Shown here in pieces: positions 13,112-25,795 of a stretch of DNA of 64,000 nucleotides. The notes beneath the pieces are model-generated. The model worked only from the letters and a program-made list of their open reading frames with translations, did not search any database and was not told where the DNA came from. How positions within the stretch are numbered: the first letter of the stretch is position 1; the number at the start of each line of letters is the position of its first letter. Source of the stretch: Doris montereyensis (taxonomy: Eukaryota > Mollusca > Gastropoda > Nudibranchia > Dorididae). The translations under genes were made by a program, and so were the position numbers. The stretch covers positions 637,213-701,212 of the forward strand of contig JAXRKP010000033.1 in assembly GCA_037039925.1 (NCBI GenBank), given 5' to 3'.

Positions 13112-13391
13112 GTATTTTAACCGTGGTTGAGTCCATTGACTGGACAATTTCTGTCACATTTTGAATCCTGCCCTTAATGGCCTCTGTTTTCTCATATATT
13201 TCTTGACATTCGTCTGCCAAATCACAGAAGAGATCGTCTGCGTGTCGCACTAGGCTGGCCAGTTGGATCAAAGCCCCCAACACAGCGCTGTGACACACGG
13301 CCAGCTGAGCAACGCCTTCTTCTTTCTCTTCCTCCGTCAACGGCTTTCTGCCCAGCATCACCGGCTGGATGGAACGGTTCGCCAGCGGCAT
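13112..13391 (-). CDS. WAVE/SCAR-homology exon, Nance-Horan/GUK-holder-like
   Basis: The exon encodes 93 residues plus one base from ATG at 13391 and ends at a near-perfect donor (C|GTAAGT at 13111). It starts MPLANRSIQPVMLG. A helical stretch with 'LIQLASLVRHADDLF' and 'RIQNVTEIVQSMD' follows. This matches the layout of the WAVE-homology domain: basic MPL..R.I.P start, Q-L-S-like helix, then a helix ending near an acidic LD/MD. WAVE itself is far more conserved at its N-terminus, so the Nance-Horan (NHS/NHSL, fly GUK-holder) family is the better fit. In that family the domain is known to engage actin-regulatory WAVE-complex partners. A 'ttttcag' acceptor lies 6 nt before the ATG (exon could begin at 13397), so an upstream non-coding exon is possible. 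The remaining exons would lie at lower coordinates; I did not recognise any. An in-frame GTG further upstream is not needed. Confidence 0.62.
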
Positions 13392-13397
13392 TTTCCC

Positions 13398-14585
13398 CTG
13401 AAAACGCACAAACTGCTACATCCACATCAAGAAATCAACTTTTTAGACCAATTTTCCACATGAAAACAACTTTTCTATCCGTTCACTACACTGGTACACA
13501 GCCCGTCAACCGTCAGCCTCGGCAGTCGCCATGTTATGTTGTGGCTGGGGAGGCCACTCGGCACTCAGGTAACTCTGAACGCCTCGTCCTCTGTCAAGTT
13601 TAAACACAGGTGGCTGTTCTGATCATTGCGCACCACCCCACTGGCTCACACTTGGCTGGCGAGGTCAGGAGGCGTGTCGTGCTTCAATAAGCAGTAAACG
13701 TTCCGGTTGACAAGTTCCACGTTATAAGGATCATAGAAGCAGTCGTCTACCATGAATAGCATTAATCATGTTTTTTCTTGTAAGCACGGTGCATTCATTC
13801 GGACAACTTTGGCATGAAGCTGTTCGATCGTATCGGCTAGACATTGCGGCGTTGAGAACCAACCAATCAGAGGCGTCGCTAGCATAAACAAAAAACGCAT
13901 GAGAAGCTCTCCGGACCCACTCCAGATCGATTTCTCCCTTCATTTGGTCATTCATCAAACATTTGGTTTTTCGCTCGAGACATTGTTATGGGAGGGATTT
14001 TCAAATTCAAAATCTGAACAAGGGGACATTGGTGTAAAATAAGAATAGAAGGAAACGGTGTTTCGCATTCAGTGTTTCGTGTTCAGTACATGGCGAGTGG
14101 CCCCTCGTTTACAATGCATCACCCAACTGTCTTTGACATAATTTATGTCCCCACTTCTTGTTCCCGTCACTTTAAGTAACTCGTAACAGCAATCCAAATG
14201 AGGATGCCACTTATTTCTTTCAAGCCTTTAAAACCGCCTGGATAAGACGCTTTTAAAATAACAATCGTGAACGCAAACAACGTAATAGAGAAAGCTGAAC
14301 AAACTGACCTCTTATTTGTCCTAGATTATTGTCCCTGAATACGCAGCAATTGGTATTTACAATGAAATATTATGGCTTCTAAACTTTAAACACTTTAAAC
14401 GCTGATATCTACTTTTGTTAGTATTTGAGGTTTTTTTACGCTATAGATAAATCATGATAAACTCAAACTACATAGAGAATACAGAAATGCTTACTGACGG
14501 ATGCGATTTATACTCATAAAGCCATATTAGGTCTTTCGTCAGAATTTTTTTTAGTGGATATCAGTTTTATGACCTACATGTATAA
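13398..14585. other. Unassigned sequence upstream of the WAVE-homology exon
   Basis: It could hold a promoter or an upstream intron of that gene. No TATA box or CpG-rich patch is clear. A minus-strand open frame at 13958-13731 has no recognisable domain. Confidence 0.4.
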
Positions 14586-14587
14586 CC

Positions 14588-15990
14588 TGGAAGTGGACAG
14601 GTGCTTGCCCCTGTATGGAGACTAAGCGGTCCCGGCCTCCATGAGTCTCCTGCTGCCTTATAGGCGGATCTTGACGGACCAAAGACTAAGGGAGTTAACC
14701 GTGACAAACAAAACCCCAAGCAACGACCCGGTAGGGAGCCTCTAGGCGACAGCCTCACCACCTGCCTAGGGTATAGTGGACTAATGACCTGCTTACCCAA
14801 AACCAAGAGATTTAGAGAAACCAATACATGATATATGACATTGATATATGATACGCGGATCAACTTTTCGAGGACAACCTGGAGACACACAAAGGACTTT
14901 GCGGTTTGGAACCTGGAATATTAGGGCACTAAATGGGAAAGAGAAAGCTGAAGAATTGGACATATCCAAAGTACAGTACATCTTTTAGCTGTCACAGAGT
15001 CCAAAAAGAAAGAACAATGAATATAAATAAAACATAGAACTAAATCATACTTCAATCTTCTCAGAAGGAGTTGTAAAGTTAGAGATTCTAGATACATAAA
15101 AGGCATGAAAGGCTAATAGAAAGTTGTAAAACTTATTTATAACCCGCGGCCATTAGAAGTACACCAAATGATAGAGACACCAAGTTATCAGTAGGGACCT
15201 AACTCATGGACATGAAGAAGATGCCGACACAGAAGAAAGAGACCTCTTTGAAAACAAATGTACAATTCATAGTTGCAGAGAATCTCAAAGCCAAACAGAA
15301 GCTATTGGTTTTAGGAGATGTAAACGCTAGAGTAGGCAACGATATAGAAATATCAGGAGAAGTAATAGGTAAGAAAAAGAGACGACATCTTCTCCAAAAT
15401 AAATGGAGAACGACTGATAAACTTTTTGCCTAAAGAATAACATGAACTTAGCCAACACCTCTTTCCGCATAAAGATATTCATAAATACTTACGCAAGAGT
15501 AAATAAAGACAGAAATGAAAAGCCAATCATCAACTTCATAATTGTTAGCATTTTCTTCTGGATGCAAGAGTTAAAAGAGAAGTTGAAATATTCAGTGATC
15601 ATGACCTAGTGATTGCAAAATAAGATTACTCAGACTGAGATAAACAATCAGAAAAGCATAGAAACGGAAACTACTAAACCCAAAGTAGAAAAACTGATTA
15701 AACCAGAAGTAAAACACAAAATGATATACATGTATACCGATCTAGAAAAATGTTTATCAGTGAAAGGCAGATTAATCTGAGTGATAGCACACTAGAAGAA
15801 AAGTGGCAACTGTATTAGGAAACACTTCTCAGTTGTATTGAAGAGATCTGCGGTAGGAAACAAATTAAAGGAAAAGAACAACGTAATGAATTGAGAGATT
15901 GTAACTACTAAGATCAAAGAAAGAAGGGAACCGGGAAGAAATTCACTGAGCGCCAAAAGTATCGCACCAAAAATTTAATTGATGTAACTT
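14588..15990 (+). mobile_element. LINE copy C: 5' leader and endonuclease region, 3' truncated
   Basis: The leader (14588-14880) matches the copies at 6.2 and 35.2 kb but has only one leader unit. Coding then begins with an endonuclease start (FGTWNIRALNGKE, near 14913-14950). It continues to 'LLVLGDVNARVGND' (about 15305-15345), the Asp/Asn/Gly block of an apurinic-type endonuclease. The linker before the reverse transcriptase is decayed, with many stops, and the similarity to copy B stops near 15990. No reverse transcriptase remains. This is a dead copy of the APE-type non-LTR family also seen at 19.4, 34.8, 35.2, 36.9, 49.4 and 56.5 kb. Confidence 0.82.
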
Positions 15991-16059
15991 TTAAATCGTT
16001 TCAGATAATATAATAGCATTTTAATAGCAATTTAAAGTTAAGCGGTGGTAGCCCCTTGC

Positions 16060-16548
16060 GTCCTGATTGTGAAAGAACCAGACGTACTTTGTAAAGGGAG
16101 TTTTGGCACAGGATACTAGAATGGTTGTGAAAGACGACTAGACGTACTGTGTTAAAGTTAAAGGAAGTTTTGGCACAGGATACTAGAATGGTTGTGAAAG
16201 GACTAATTTGCAAAGTTTTGGCACAGGATACTAGAATGGTTGTGAAAAACAATGTGTTAAAGGAAGTTTTGGTACAGGATAGTAGAATGGTTGTGAAAAC
16301 AATGTGCAGAAGTTTTGGTACAGGATAGTAGAATTATGGTTGTGAAAACAATGTGCTAAAAGTTTTGGTACAGGATAGTAGAATTACTGTGGTTGTGAAA
16401 ACAATGACTGCAAAGTTTTGGATACAGGATAAAGTTAAAGGAAGAATACTAGAATGGTTGTGAAAACAATGTGCAAAGTTTTGGCACAGGATACTAGAAT
16501 GGTTGTGAAGACAAGTTTTGGCACAGTATACTAGAATGGTTTCAAACT
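16060..16548 (+). repeat. Irregular 40-50-bp minisatellite, about 11 copies
   Basis: The core is 'agttttggcacaggatac' plus 'tagaatggttgtgaaaaca'. Spacer length between cores varies, and one unit near 16425-16460 is scrambled. Confidence 0.9.
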
Positions 16549-17095
16549 GTGTTAGCACATCTTGTGACAGTCACAGAATACGCATAGATCTAAATGTATT
16601 TGAATGTCGCACGAAGAATTCAGCCTATCAACTTTCCACATGTTGCATTTATTACAATCACAATCACATGACACTATTTACAGAGTATTCCATTGGCCAA
16701 TCACATTAATCGACACGATCGTGAAACGTCGTTAGATGACGTCACACATCTTTGTGCCCATTTTCAGTCCTTTTGTTTTGTTATTAATTTCACGCCAGAC
16801 AAAGGTTTATGCAAGATGGAGCAATACCACCCAATGTAAACAGGACATTTTAATGGCTTGAAGAGGTCTCTAATGCTTGCATTGTCGTCAGCAGGCGTAC
16901 TGAAATTGTATGGGCGGCCCAACAACGCTCACTCCAGATTTGAATCCTGAGTTAACAAGAACAGACAAATCGTTTTCCTTATACATATATATAAACAGCC
17001 CTCCCCGTTCTCGCAGAAATTCCATCAATAATAATTTTGAAGGACATCAAGACCTGTGTTTGCAAAACATCGGAGAACACTTCGAGCATAAGACA
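16549..17095. other. Unassigned sequence, no gene seen
   Basis: Nothing recognised. Confidence 0.45.
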
Positions 17096-17445
17096 TTTTT
17101 GATTTTTAGGAATATCAATTTCTTATTCACAAAGAATCATGTTTCATATTAATATTCTTGTTGAAAATCATCTTCGTCTCCGTCTCTTTAATTTCTGCTT
17201 TCATTTCATGTTCTTTGTTTTGAGAATCACTTTGTTTTAAGTTTTCAAATGATAGTTTTGAAGTTGTCAGCTTGAGGCAATTGCGCATTATGTGTTTTGT
17301 ATTCCACACAACTTAAAAACAAAAACGTAAGGAAAATGTTATGACAATTTGTATTCCATGTTCACAAGTTTGTAAGTAAGTCTAGGATGACTTATCATTT
17401 CAACATCTAGCTTATTGACTTCCGGCGTTATGACGCCCAAAACAT
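17096..17445 (+). mobile_element. Dispersed element, copy 1, joined to the 47-bp satellite
   Basis: Aligns over its length with 37627-37992: both start 'tttaggaatatcaatttc', share 'aatattcttgttgaaaat', 'gttatgac' and a right end of the form 'tgacaccc.gta'. The right end here grades without a break into the satellite, whose monomer contains the same end. No open frame; probably a non-autonomous element. Confidence 0.7.
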
Positions 17446-19398
17446 GTGCATACATGTAAATTGTTACATTTTCTTTGTAACACCCAGTACATGTGCATAC
17501 ATGTAAATTGTTACATGCACTTTGTAACACCCAGTACATGTGCATACATGTAAATTGTTACATTTTCTTTTTGACACTCAGTACATGTACATACATGTAA
17601 ATTGTTAAATGTACATACATGTCAATTGTTACATGTACAGTACATGTGTTACATGTACACATGTAAATTGTTACATTTTCTTTTTGACACCCAGTAAATG
17701 TACATACATGTAAATTGTTACATTTTCTTTTTGACACCCAGTACATGTACATACATGTAAATTGTTACATTTTCTTTTTGACACCCAGTACATGTACATA
17801 CATGTAAATTGTTATATTTTCTTTTTGACACCCAGTACATGTACATACGTGTAAATTGTTACAATTTCTTTTTGACACCCAGTACATGTACATACATGTA
17901 AATTGTTACATTTTCTTTTTGAAACCCAGTACATGTACATACATGTAAATTATTACCTTTTTCTTTGCGAAACCCAGTGCATGTACATCCATGTAAATTG
18001 TTACATATACATACACGTAAATTGTTACATATACATACATGTAAATTGTTACATATACATACACGTAAATTGTTACATATACATACACGTAAATTGTGAC
18101 ATATACATACATGTAAATTGTTACATTTTCTTTTTGACACCCAGTACATGTACATACATGTAAATTGTTACATTTTCTTTTTGACACCCAGTACATGTAC
18201 ATACATGTAAATTGTTACATTTTCTTTTGACACCCAGTACATGTACATACATGTAAATTGTTACATTTTCATTTTTGTGACACGTAAAGTTACATGTACA
18301 TACATGTAAATTGTTACATTTTCTTTTTGACACCCAGTACATGTACATACATGTAAATTGTTACATTTTCTTTTTGTAACCCAGTACATGTACATACATG
18401 TAAATTGTTACATATACATTTTTGTAAATTGTTACATATACATACATGTAAATTATTACATATACATACATGTAAATTGTTACATATACATACATGTAAA
18501 TTGTTACATATACATAATGTAAATTGTTACATATAATATACATACATGTAAATTGTTACATATACATACATGTAAATTGTTACATATACATACACGTAAA
18601 TTGTTACATATAATATACATACATGTAAATTGTTACATATACATACATGTAAATTGTTACATATACATACATGTAAATTGTTACATATACATACACGTAA
18701 ATTGTTACATATATATACATGTAAATTGTTACATATACATACATGTAAATTGTTACATATACATACATGCAAATTGTTACATATACATACACGTAAATTG
18801 TTACATATACATACATGTAAATTGTTACATATACATACATGTAAATTGTTACTTTTTTCTTTGCAACACCCTGTATATGTACATACATGCAAAATATAAC
18901 TTTTTCTTTTCTGACACCCTGTACATGTACATACATGTAAATTGTTACATTTTCGTTTTGACACCCAGTACATGTACATACATGTAAATTGTTACATTTT
19001 CTTTGTGACACCCTGTATATGAACATACATGTAAATTGTTACATTTTCTTTGTGACACCCAGTACATGAACATAAATGTAAATTGTTACCTTTTCTTTGT
19101 GACACCCAGAACATGTCCATACATGTAAATTGTTACCTTTTCTTTGTGACACCCAGTACATGAAGATACATGTAAATTGTTACCTTTTCTTTGTGACACC
19201 CTGTACATGAACATACATGTCAATTGTTACCTTTTCTTTGTGACACCCAGTACATGAACATACATGTAAATTGTTACCTTTTCTTTGTGACACCCAGTAC
19301 ATGAACATACATGTAAATTGTTACCTTTTCTTTGTGACACCTAGTACAGGAACATACATGTAAATTGTTACCTTTTCTTTGTGACACCCAGTACATGT
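17440..19398. repeat. 47-bp / 24-bp satellite, left part
   Basis: The long unit is 'acatgtaaattgttacat', 'tttctttttgacacccag', 'tacatgtacat'. In blocks 18000-18120 and 18400-18850 it is replaced by a 24-bp unit 'catgtaaattgttacatata' + 'cata' that lacks the gacaccc part. Every unit carries the palindrome tacatgta, usually twice, so single strands can fold. The ORFs seen on both strands are repeat translations. Confidence 0.95.
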
Positions 19399-21015
19399 AC
19401 TTCTGTCTTTCTTTCTTTATCAGTTCCTATTCTACCTTTCGTGTATGGGTTCAGATGCCCGAGATGATCTATCTCCAGGATGCCCTGTCCTGGCATTTTC
19501 TGTTTCCTTCCAAAAAAGTTAAATTTCTATGCTTCAATGCCTCTTTAAAAAAAATCTTTTTCCCACTTTCTCCGAGGTCTGCCTTTTGGTCTTTTACCTT
19601 GGGCTTCAGCACTGTATACTGATTTAACTATTCTATTGTCATTCATTCTGTTTACATGCCCAAACCATCTCAATTGATTTGTTTCTATCTTAGTTTTTAT
19701 GTCTCTGCTTTGGTTTGATCTCTTATTGTTGTGTTTCTGATTTTGTCTCTTTCAGTTTTCTCTACTACTCTTCTTAGTTATTTCATTTCAGTTGCCTGTA
19801 CTCTACTGTATTCTCTACTGTCTAAGATCCAGGTTTCACTGCCATAGAGGAGAGTAGGACAATAAACTGTATTTTTGATTTTTTTGTTGACAATTCTTGC
19901 TTACCTACACATGCTTTTCCTAGATGGTTATATATTGCACTTTTTTATTCTCTGGCTGATTTCTTCTCTTATGTTTTCCTCTGAGTTAATCATTACTCCT
20001 AGTTAATCTTTTATTTAGTTCATTGTTCATAATATTGATATTCAACTGAAGGTTGCTTTCTGATTTTCCAAACAGAACTAAATCATCGGCAAATGAAAGC
20101 ATTGATACATTTACTGGTTTAAGCTTCGCAATACCTACATTTATTTTCTTCATTTTTGAGGATGCCTTTGCGACTGAATCCATAAATGTGATAAACAAAA
20201 GAGGACTAAGGCTACAACCCTGTTTTACTCCTATATCTACATCAAATTCTGCAGATAGGTTTCCAGCTACTCTTACTGCACATGTTGGTTTATTGTGAAA
20301 CAGTTTAATGGCTTCTATTAAATTTTGCTCTACTTTGTGTTCTTTTAAGGAATGCCATAGTTCGTCCCTCCTCACAGTGTCAAATGCCTTTTTCTAAGTC
20401 AATAAAACACAGGTGCAAGTCAATGTTTCTCTCAAGGAATTTTTCTATTATTTATCTAATTGTAAATATGTGATCTTGTACACTTCTTCCTGGTCTAAAT
20501 CCACTCTGATGCTCTTCAATCTGATCCTCTATTGTTTTCCTTAGTCTCATTTCCAGTACCCTGGCATATACTTTTCCTGGAACTCCAAGTAGTAATATCC
20601 CTCTATAGTTTGAGGATTCCATAGTTCATCCTTTCTTATGTATTGGTACTACCGTTCCCTTTTTCCATTTGTCTGGCACTTGTTTGGACTTCCATGCTTG
20701 TTGGCATATTGCATGTAGTAGTTTGTCTGCCGCTCTCCCTTGGTTTTTAACCATTTCTGGATAAACTTGATCTGCTCCTGGGGCTTTTCCTAATTTCACT
20801 TTTCTTATAGCTGTTTGGGTTTCTTCCATTGATATATCTACATCTTCAGTTGCCTCATCTGGATTACTTGTTACTCTTACTAATTAATTGATTTTTAGTC
20901 CTTGTTTCGTACGTTCTGGAGGGATTATGTAATTGTTGAAAATGCTTTCTCCGTGTTTCGATGACTTTGCTATCTTCTTTCATTATTTCTCCTTTGGCAT
21001 TCTTAATTTGTCGTT
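19399..21015 (-). mobile_element. LINE copy A (minus), 5' truncated, inside the satellite
   Basis: The 3' end is at 19399, with a 'ctgataaagaaagaaag' type tail on the minus strand. Reverse-transcriptase pieces are readable: 'GKAPGADQVYPEM' (about 20795-20757), 'GVKQGCSLSPLLF' (about 20240-20200) and the catalytic 'LSFADDLVLFG' (about 20103-20070). Frames are broken between them, so it is inactive. The endonuclease part is absent; the element ends near 21015, matching copy B near 51090. Satellite of the same monomer family continues on both sides, so it landed in an existing array. Confidence 0.88.
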
Positions 21016-21029
21016 ATTATCTATTCTTT

Positions 21030-23668
21030 GCAACCCCGTGTACATGTAATACATACACATAAATTATTACCTATTCACCGTCTACATGTCCATACATGTA
21101 AATTATTACCGTGTACATGTCCATACATGTAAATTATTACCTTTTCTTTGTGACACCGTCTACATGTACATACATGTAAATTATTACCTATTCTTTGTGA
21201 CACCCAGTACATGTAAATAGATGTAAATTGTTACTTTTTCTTTGTGACACCCAGTACATGTAAATAGATGTAAATTGTTACTTTTTCTTTGTGACACCGT
21301 GTACAGGTAAATAAATGTAAATTGTTACTTTTTCTTTGTGATACCGTGTACAGTTAAATAGATGTAAATTGTTACTTTTTCTTTGTGACACCGTGTACAG
21401 GTAAATAAATGTAAAACTTTTTCTTTGTGACACCCAGTACATGTAAATAGATGTAAATTGTTACTTTTCTTTGTAACACCGTGTACATGTACATACATGT
21501 AAATTATTAGTTAATATGTACATACATGTAAATTGTTACCTTGTCTTTGCAACACCCAGGACATGTAAATATATGTAAATTATTACTTTTTATTTGTGAT
21601 ACCCAGGACATGTAAATAGATGTAAATTATTACCTTTTATTTGTGACACCCAATACATGTAAATATATAAACTGTTACATTTCTTTGTGACAGAACTGTT
21701 ACATTTCTATGTACATACATGTAAATTATTACATTTTCATTCTTACACCCAGTACAGGTAACTACATGTAAATTATTACATTTTCTTTGTGCATGTACGA
21801 AAATGTAACTTGTTACCATTTCTTTGTGACATTCTGTACATGTAATATATGTAAATTGTTACCTTTTCTTTCCGACACCCTGTACATGTAATATATATAA
21901 ATTGTTACAATTTCTTTGCAACATCCTGTATATGCACAAACAATTTAATTGTTACATTTTCTATGCGACACTACGTACATGTGAATACATGTAAATCATT
22001 ACAATTTATTTGCAATATCTTGTACATAAACACACTTGTAAAATGTTACCTTTTCTTTGCGACTCCCTGTACATGTACCTTGTTTTTGCGGTACCCAGTA
22101 CAAGAACATACATGTAAATTGTTACTTTTTCTTTGCGACACTCAGTACATGAAGATACATGTCAATTGTTACATTTTCTTTGTGACACCCTGTACATATA
22201 CATACATGTACATTGTTACCCTTACATTGTGACACCCAGTTCATGTACATACATGTAAATGGTTAACTTTCCTTTGTGACACCCAATACATGAACATACA
22301 TATAATTTGTTACCTTTTCTTTGTGACACCAGTACATGTACATACATGTAAATTGTTACCTTTTTTGCGACACCCTATACATGAACATACATTTAAGTTT
22401 TCTTTTGAGACACCCAGTACATGAAGATATATGAAAATTGCTACCTTTTTTTGACAACATCATGTACATGTTCATACATTTAAATTATTACCTTTTTCTT
22501 TGAACATCATGTACATGTTCATACATGTAAATTATTACTTATTCTTTGCAACACCGTGTAAATGTATATACGTGTATATGTCAATTATTACCTATTCTTT
22601 GCAACACCGTGTACCTGTACATACATGTAAATTATTACCTATGCTTTGCAACACCGTGTACGTGTACATACATGTAAATTATTACCTATTCTTTGTAACA
22701 CATCATGTACATGTACATACATGTAAATTATTACCTTTTCTTTGCAACACCGTGTACATGTACATACATGTAAATTATTACCTTTTCTTTGCAACATCAT
22801 GTACATGTACATACATGTAAATTATTACCTATTCTTTGCAACACCGTACATGTACATACATGTAAATTATTACCTATTCTTTATAACGTGTACCTGTACA
22901 TACATGTAAATTATTACCTATTCTTTGCAACACAGTGTACATGTACATACATGTAAATTATTACCTATGTAAATTATTACCTATGCTTACATGTACATAC
23001 ATGTAAATTATTACCATTCTTTGTAATACAGTGTACATGTACATACATGTAAATTATTACCTATTCTTTGTAACACCTTGTACATGTACATACATGTAAA
23101 TTATTACCTTTTCTCTGCAACACCGTGTATATGTACATACATGGAAATTGTTACCTATTCTTTGTGACACCCAGTACATGTAAATACATGTAAATTATTA
23201 GCTGTTCTTTGCAACCCCATGTACATGTACATATATGTAAATTGTTGCCTTGTCTTTGTGACATCCAGTACATGTAAATATATGTAAATTGTTATTTTTT
23301 CTTTGCGAAACCGTGTACATGTACTTACATGTAAATTATTACCTTTTCTTTTCGACACCCAGTGCATGTAAATATATGTAAATTATTACGTCTTCTTTAC
23401 ACACCCAGTGCAAACATATATGTAAATTGTTACCTTTTATTTGAGACACACAATACACGTACATACATGGAAGTTATTACCTTTTCTTTGTGACACCCAA
23501 TACACGTACATACATGTAAGTTATTACCTTTTCTTTGCAACACCCAGTACATGTACATATATGTAAATTATTACCTCTTCTTTGCGACACCCAGTGAATG
23601 TAAATACATGTAAATTGTTACCTTTTCTTTGTAACAACGTGTACATGTACACATAGATATAAATTATA
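21030..23668. repeat. 47-bp satellite, right part
   Basis: Same monomer as the left part but a different subtype: 'gcaacaccgtgtacatg' and 'aaattattacctattc' dominate instead of 'ttgacacccag' and 'aaattgttac'. The pure 24-bp short-unit blocks of the left part are missing. Units from about 23370 decay toward the right edge. Confidence 0.95.
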
Positions 23669-25200
23669 CATTTTTTATACATCTTCGTTCTAAGTGGTTG
23701 GAGGAAGAAAGCTTGTGTAAATGTCAAGCTTAAAATATCAGAATCAGAATCTCTATTGCTTCCTTCCTAGTCAGAGCAAATACGTATTGACCACCGTGAT
23801 ATTTCTTGTTTTTTCTTTTATTATTTTGTTTTGGGGGTATTAGTTGTTTTGTTTTGTTTTTCTCACAGCTGATACGTAAAAGCACTGACATGATTTTATA
23901 TAATATATTTTAATGGATTGAACTTGCACTTATTACAAAACCTTATCATGCATAATATTAATAATAATTAATGTTTTATTTCTGTTGAGTTACGCCATTT
24001 AATTTTTTTTATTATTATTGATTTTTGTTTTGTTTTTGGGTTGTTTCCTTGTTTGCTTTTGTTTTTATTCTTTTTAAAGAGTCGATTTGTTGTAATTAAA
24101 ATTTATTTGCGATTTGGGATATTACTACATTGTATTAGAAATTTTGGGTCAATTTATTTCTGTATTTCGTTTATTTGTTTGACATGTTTGTTATTTGTTT
24201 TCTGCTTATATTCTGTGAGTGTGATTGAAATTTGCATCTTCTGTCTGATACGACCAATTAGTATTATTTTATTATATTGTTTATGCTCATGTACAGATTT
24301 TGAAAATAAAAAAAAAACTTGAAAGAAACAAAAACCAACGCAGGAAAGAATTTATAATGACTCTTGAGCCCCCCCCCCCCCCCCCTCTCTCTGTCTCTAT
24401 CTGGGTGTGCCTCTCTCTCCAGCATTCTTTCTCCTTCTATTGTGAACGTAACGTCATCGCGTGACACTGGTAGTAGGATCCCATTGCAATGTATTTACTA
24501 TTAGAAATATCAAGTAAGACATAACGCTGTCCTGCAAAATTCACTCAAGTTCTTTGTTATCAACAGTCGATGAGGGGACATGTCAGTGCTGCACTGTCAC
24601 TGTCACCTCAATGTTCTTTGTTGAGTAAACATTGCCATGTCCACGAAAAGTGGTGACATGTTATGGGAGGAAGACTAAACCACAACATCACACTGCTTAG
24701 TTTGAATTATGTGTCAATAGTAAACCACTGTTATGAGTAAACCAAAAAAATGATATACTCTAGAAATGTCATGTCAAAGGGGTGACAGGACACTTCACTT
24801 CAAGTATGAAAAACAAAAGAGACAACTTGTGTGTTAGTGTTAGTAGAGTTATGTCCCTTCCTTTGTACTCTCTACTCACACCGAGGTCACAGCCCGATGG
24901 TGGATTTTTTTTTCTGAAACTGTTTTTCAAGTCCACGACGATGTACGATTACCATTTCACCATTTCGTGTGTGGCTTTTAGAAGCCATACATTGACAGTG
25001 TAGAAGTCAACTAGTAACAATAACACTAATACAGTAACACTAGCAGGGGTATGGTTAACTGTATATTGACAGGCATCATGTAGTTGTAGTGCTAGACTAG
25101 GACTAGGTGCAAATGGTCAGTTCATTTGGTATGAATTTAACGTAATTTAAGGCCACAGCGATCTTCATGTCACTTAAGGTCTCAGGATCTTTCTTTGAGA
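23669..25200. other. AT-rich sequence, possibly old retroelement 3' end; no gene
   Basis: 'aatatcagaatcagaatctc' near 23735 and an A-run after 'gaaaataaaa' near 24300 resemble the 3' part of a retroposed sequence, but no coding region is readable. A C-run lies at 24369-24386. The rest to 25200 is unremarkable. Confidence 0.4.
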
Positions 25201-25204
25201 TTGA

Positions 25205-25350
25205 GATCTATTTTGTCAACCATTGCGGTTATCTCGGGGTGAATTAAGAGGAAGAAGAAAAGGAAAGAAGTAGGACCTACCAGCAGTGCCCCCAAGTCTG
25301 GGGATCGAATCTGAGTTTGGCCCCAATGGACCTGTCTACCTGGACTCCTC
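25205..25350 (-). mobile_element. SINE S1 copy with tRNA-like end
   Basis: The S1 body ('ggttatctcggggtgaatt', 'gtaggacctaccag') is followed on the right by 'ggggatcgaatctgag', whose reverse complement resembles a B-box. This copy fixes the orientation of the family in this window as mostly minus. Confidence 0.65.
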
Positions 25351-25499
25351 TCAGGTTACAATTTACAATACTACCATTAGGGTAAAACTTAACCGCACTA
25401 TTTTATTGAGATGAGATTAAATTGTGAATGAATGAACTTGCATTTTATTTTAACACTAGCGAGCTTACAGTGGAATAACTCAACTTCCATGAGTTTTAT

Positions 25500-25666
25500 A
25501 CTAACTTATCTGAAGAAGAAGAAGACGAAGAACAAAAGATTAGAAGAGTAGTAGAATAAGAGTAAGAAAAGAAGAAGGAAGAGGAGAAGAAGAAAAAGAA
25601 GAAGAAGAAGTAAAAAGGAGAAGAACAAGACAAATACGAAAAAAGAAGAGGAAGAAGGAGATTTTG
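25500..25666. repeat. (GAA)n-rich purine tract
   Basis: Imperfect gaa/aag triplets. The minus-strand Ser/Phe ORF is a repeat translation. Confidence 0.9.
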
Positions 25667-25667
25667 T

Positions 25668-25795
25668 TTCCTCGAAATTTCCTTGTTCACCATATGTGGT
25701 GATCTCCAGATAAATGAATAGGGAACAGCTAGATCAAAGATAAATGGAGAAGAACTGCAGGAGAGGAAGAAAAAAAAGAAAAATAAGTACATCTT
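25668..25795 (-). mobile_element. SINE S1, diverged partial copy
   Basis: 'cgaaatttcc', 'tggtgatctcca', 'gggaacagct' follow the S1 order; the right half is purine-rich and decayed. Confidence 0.5.
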
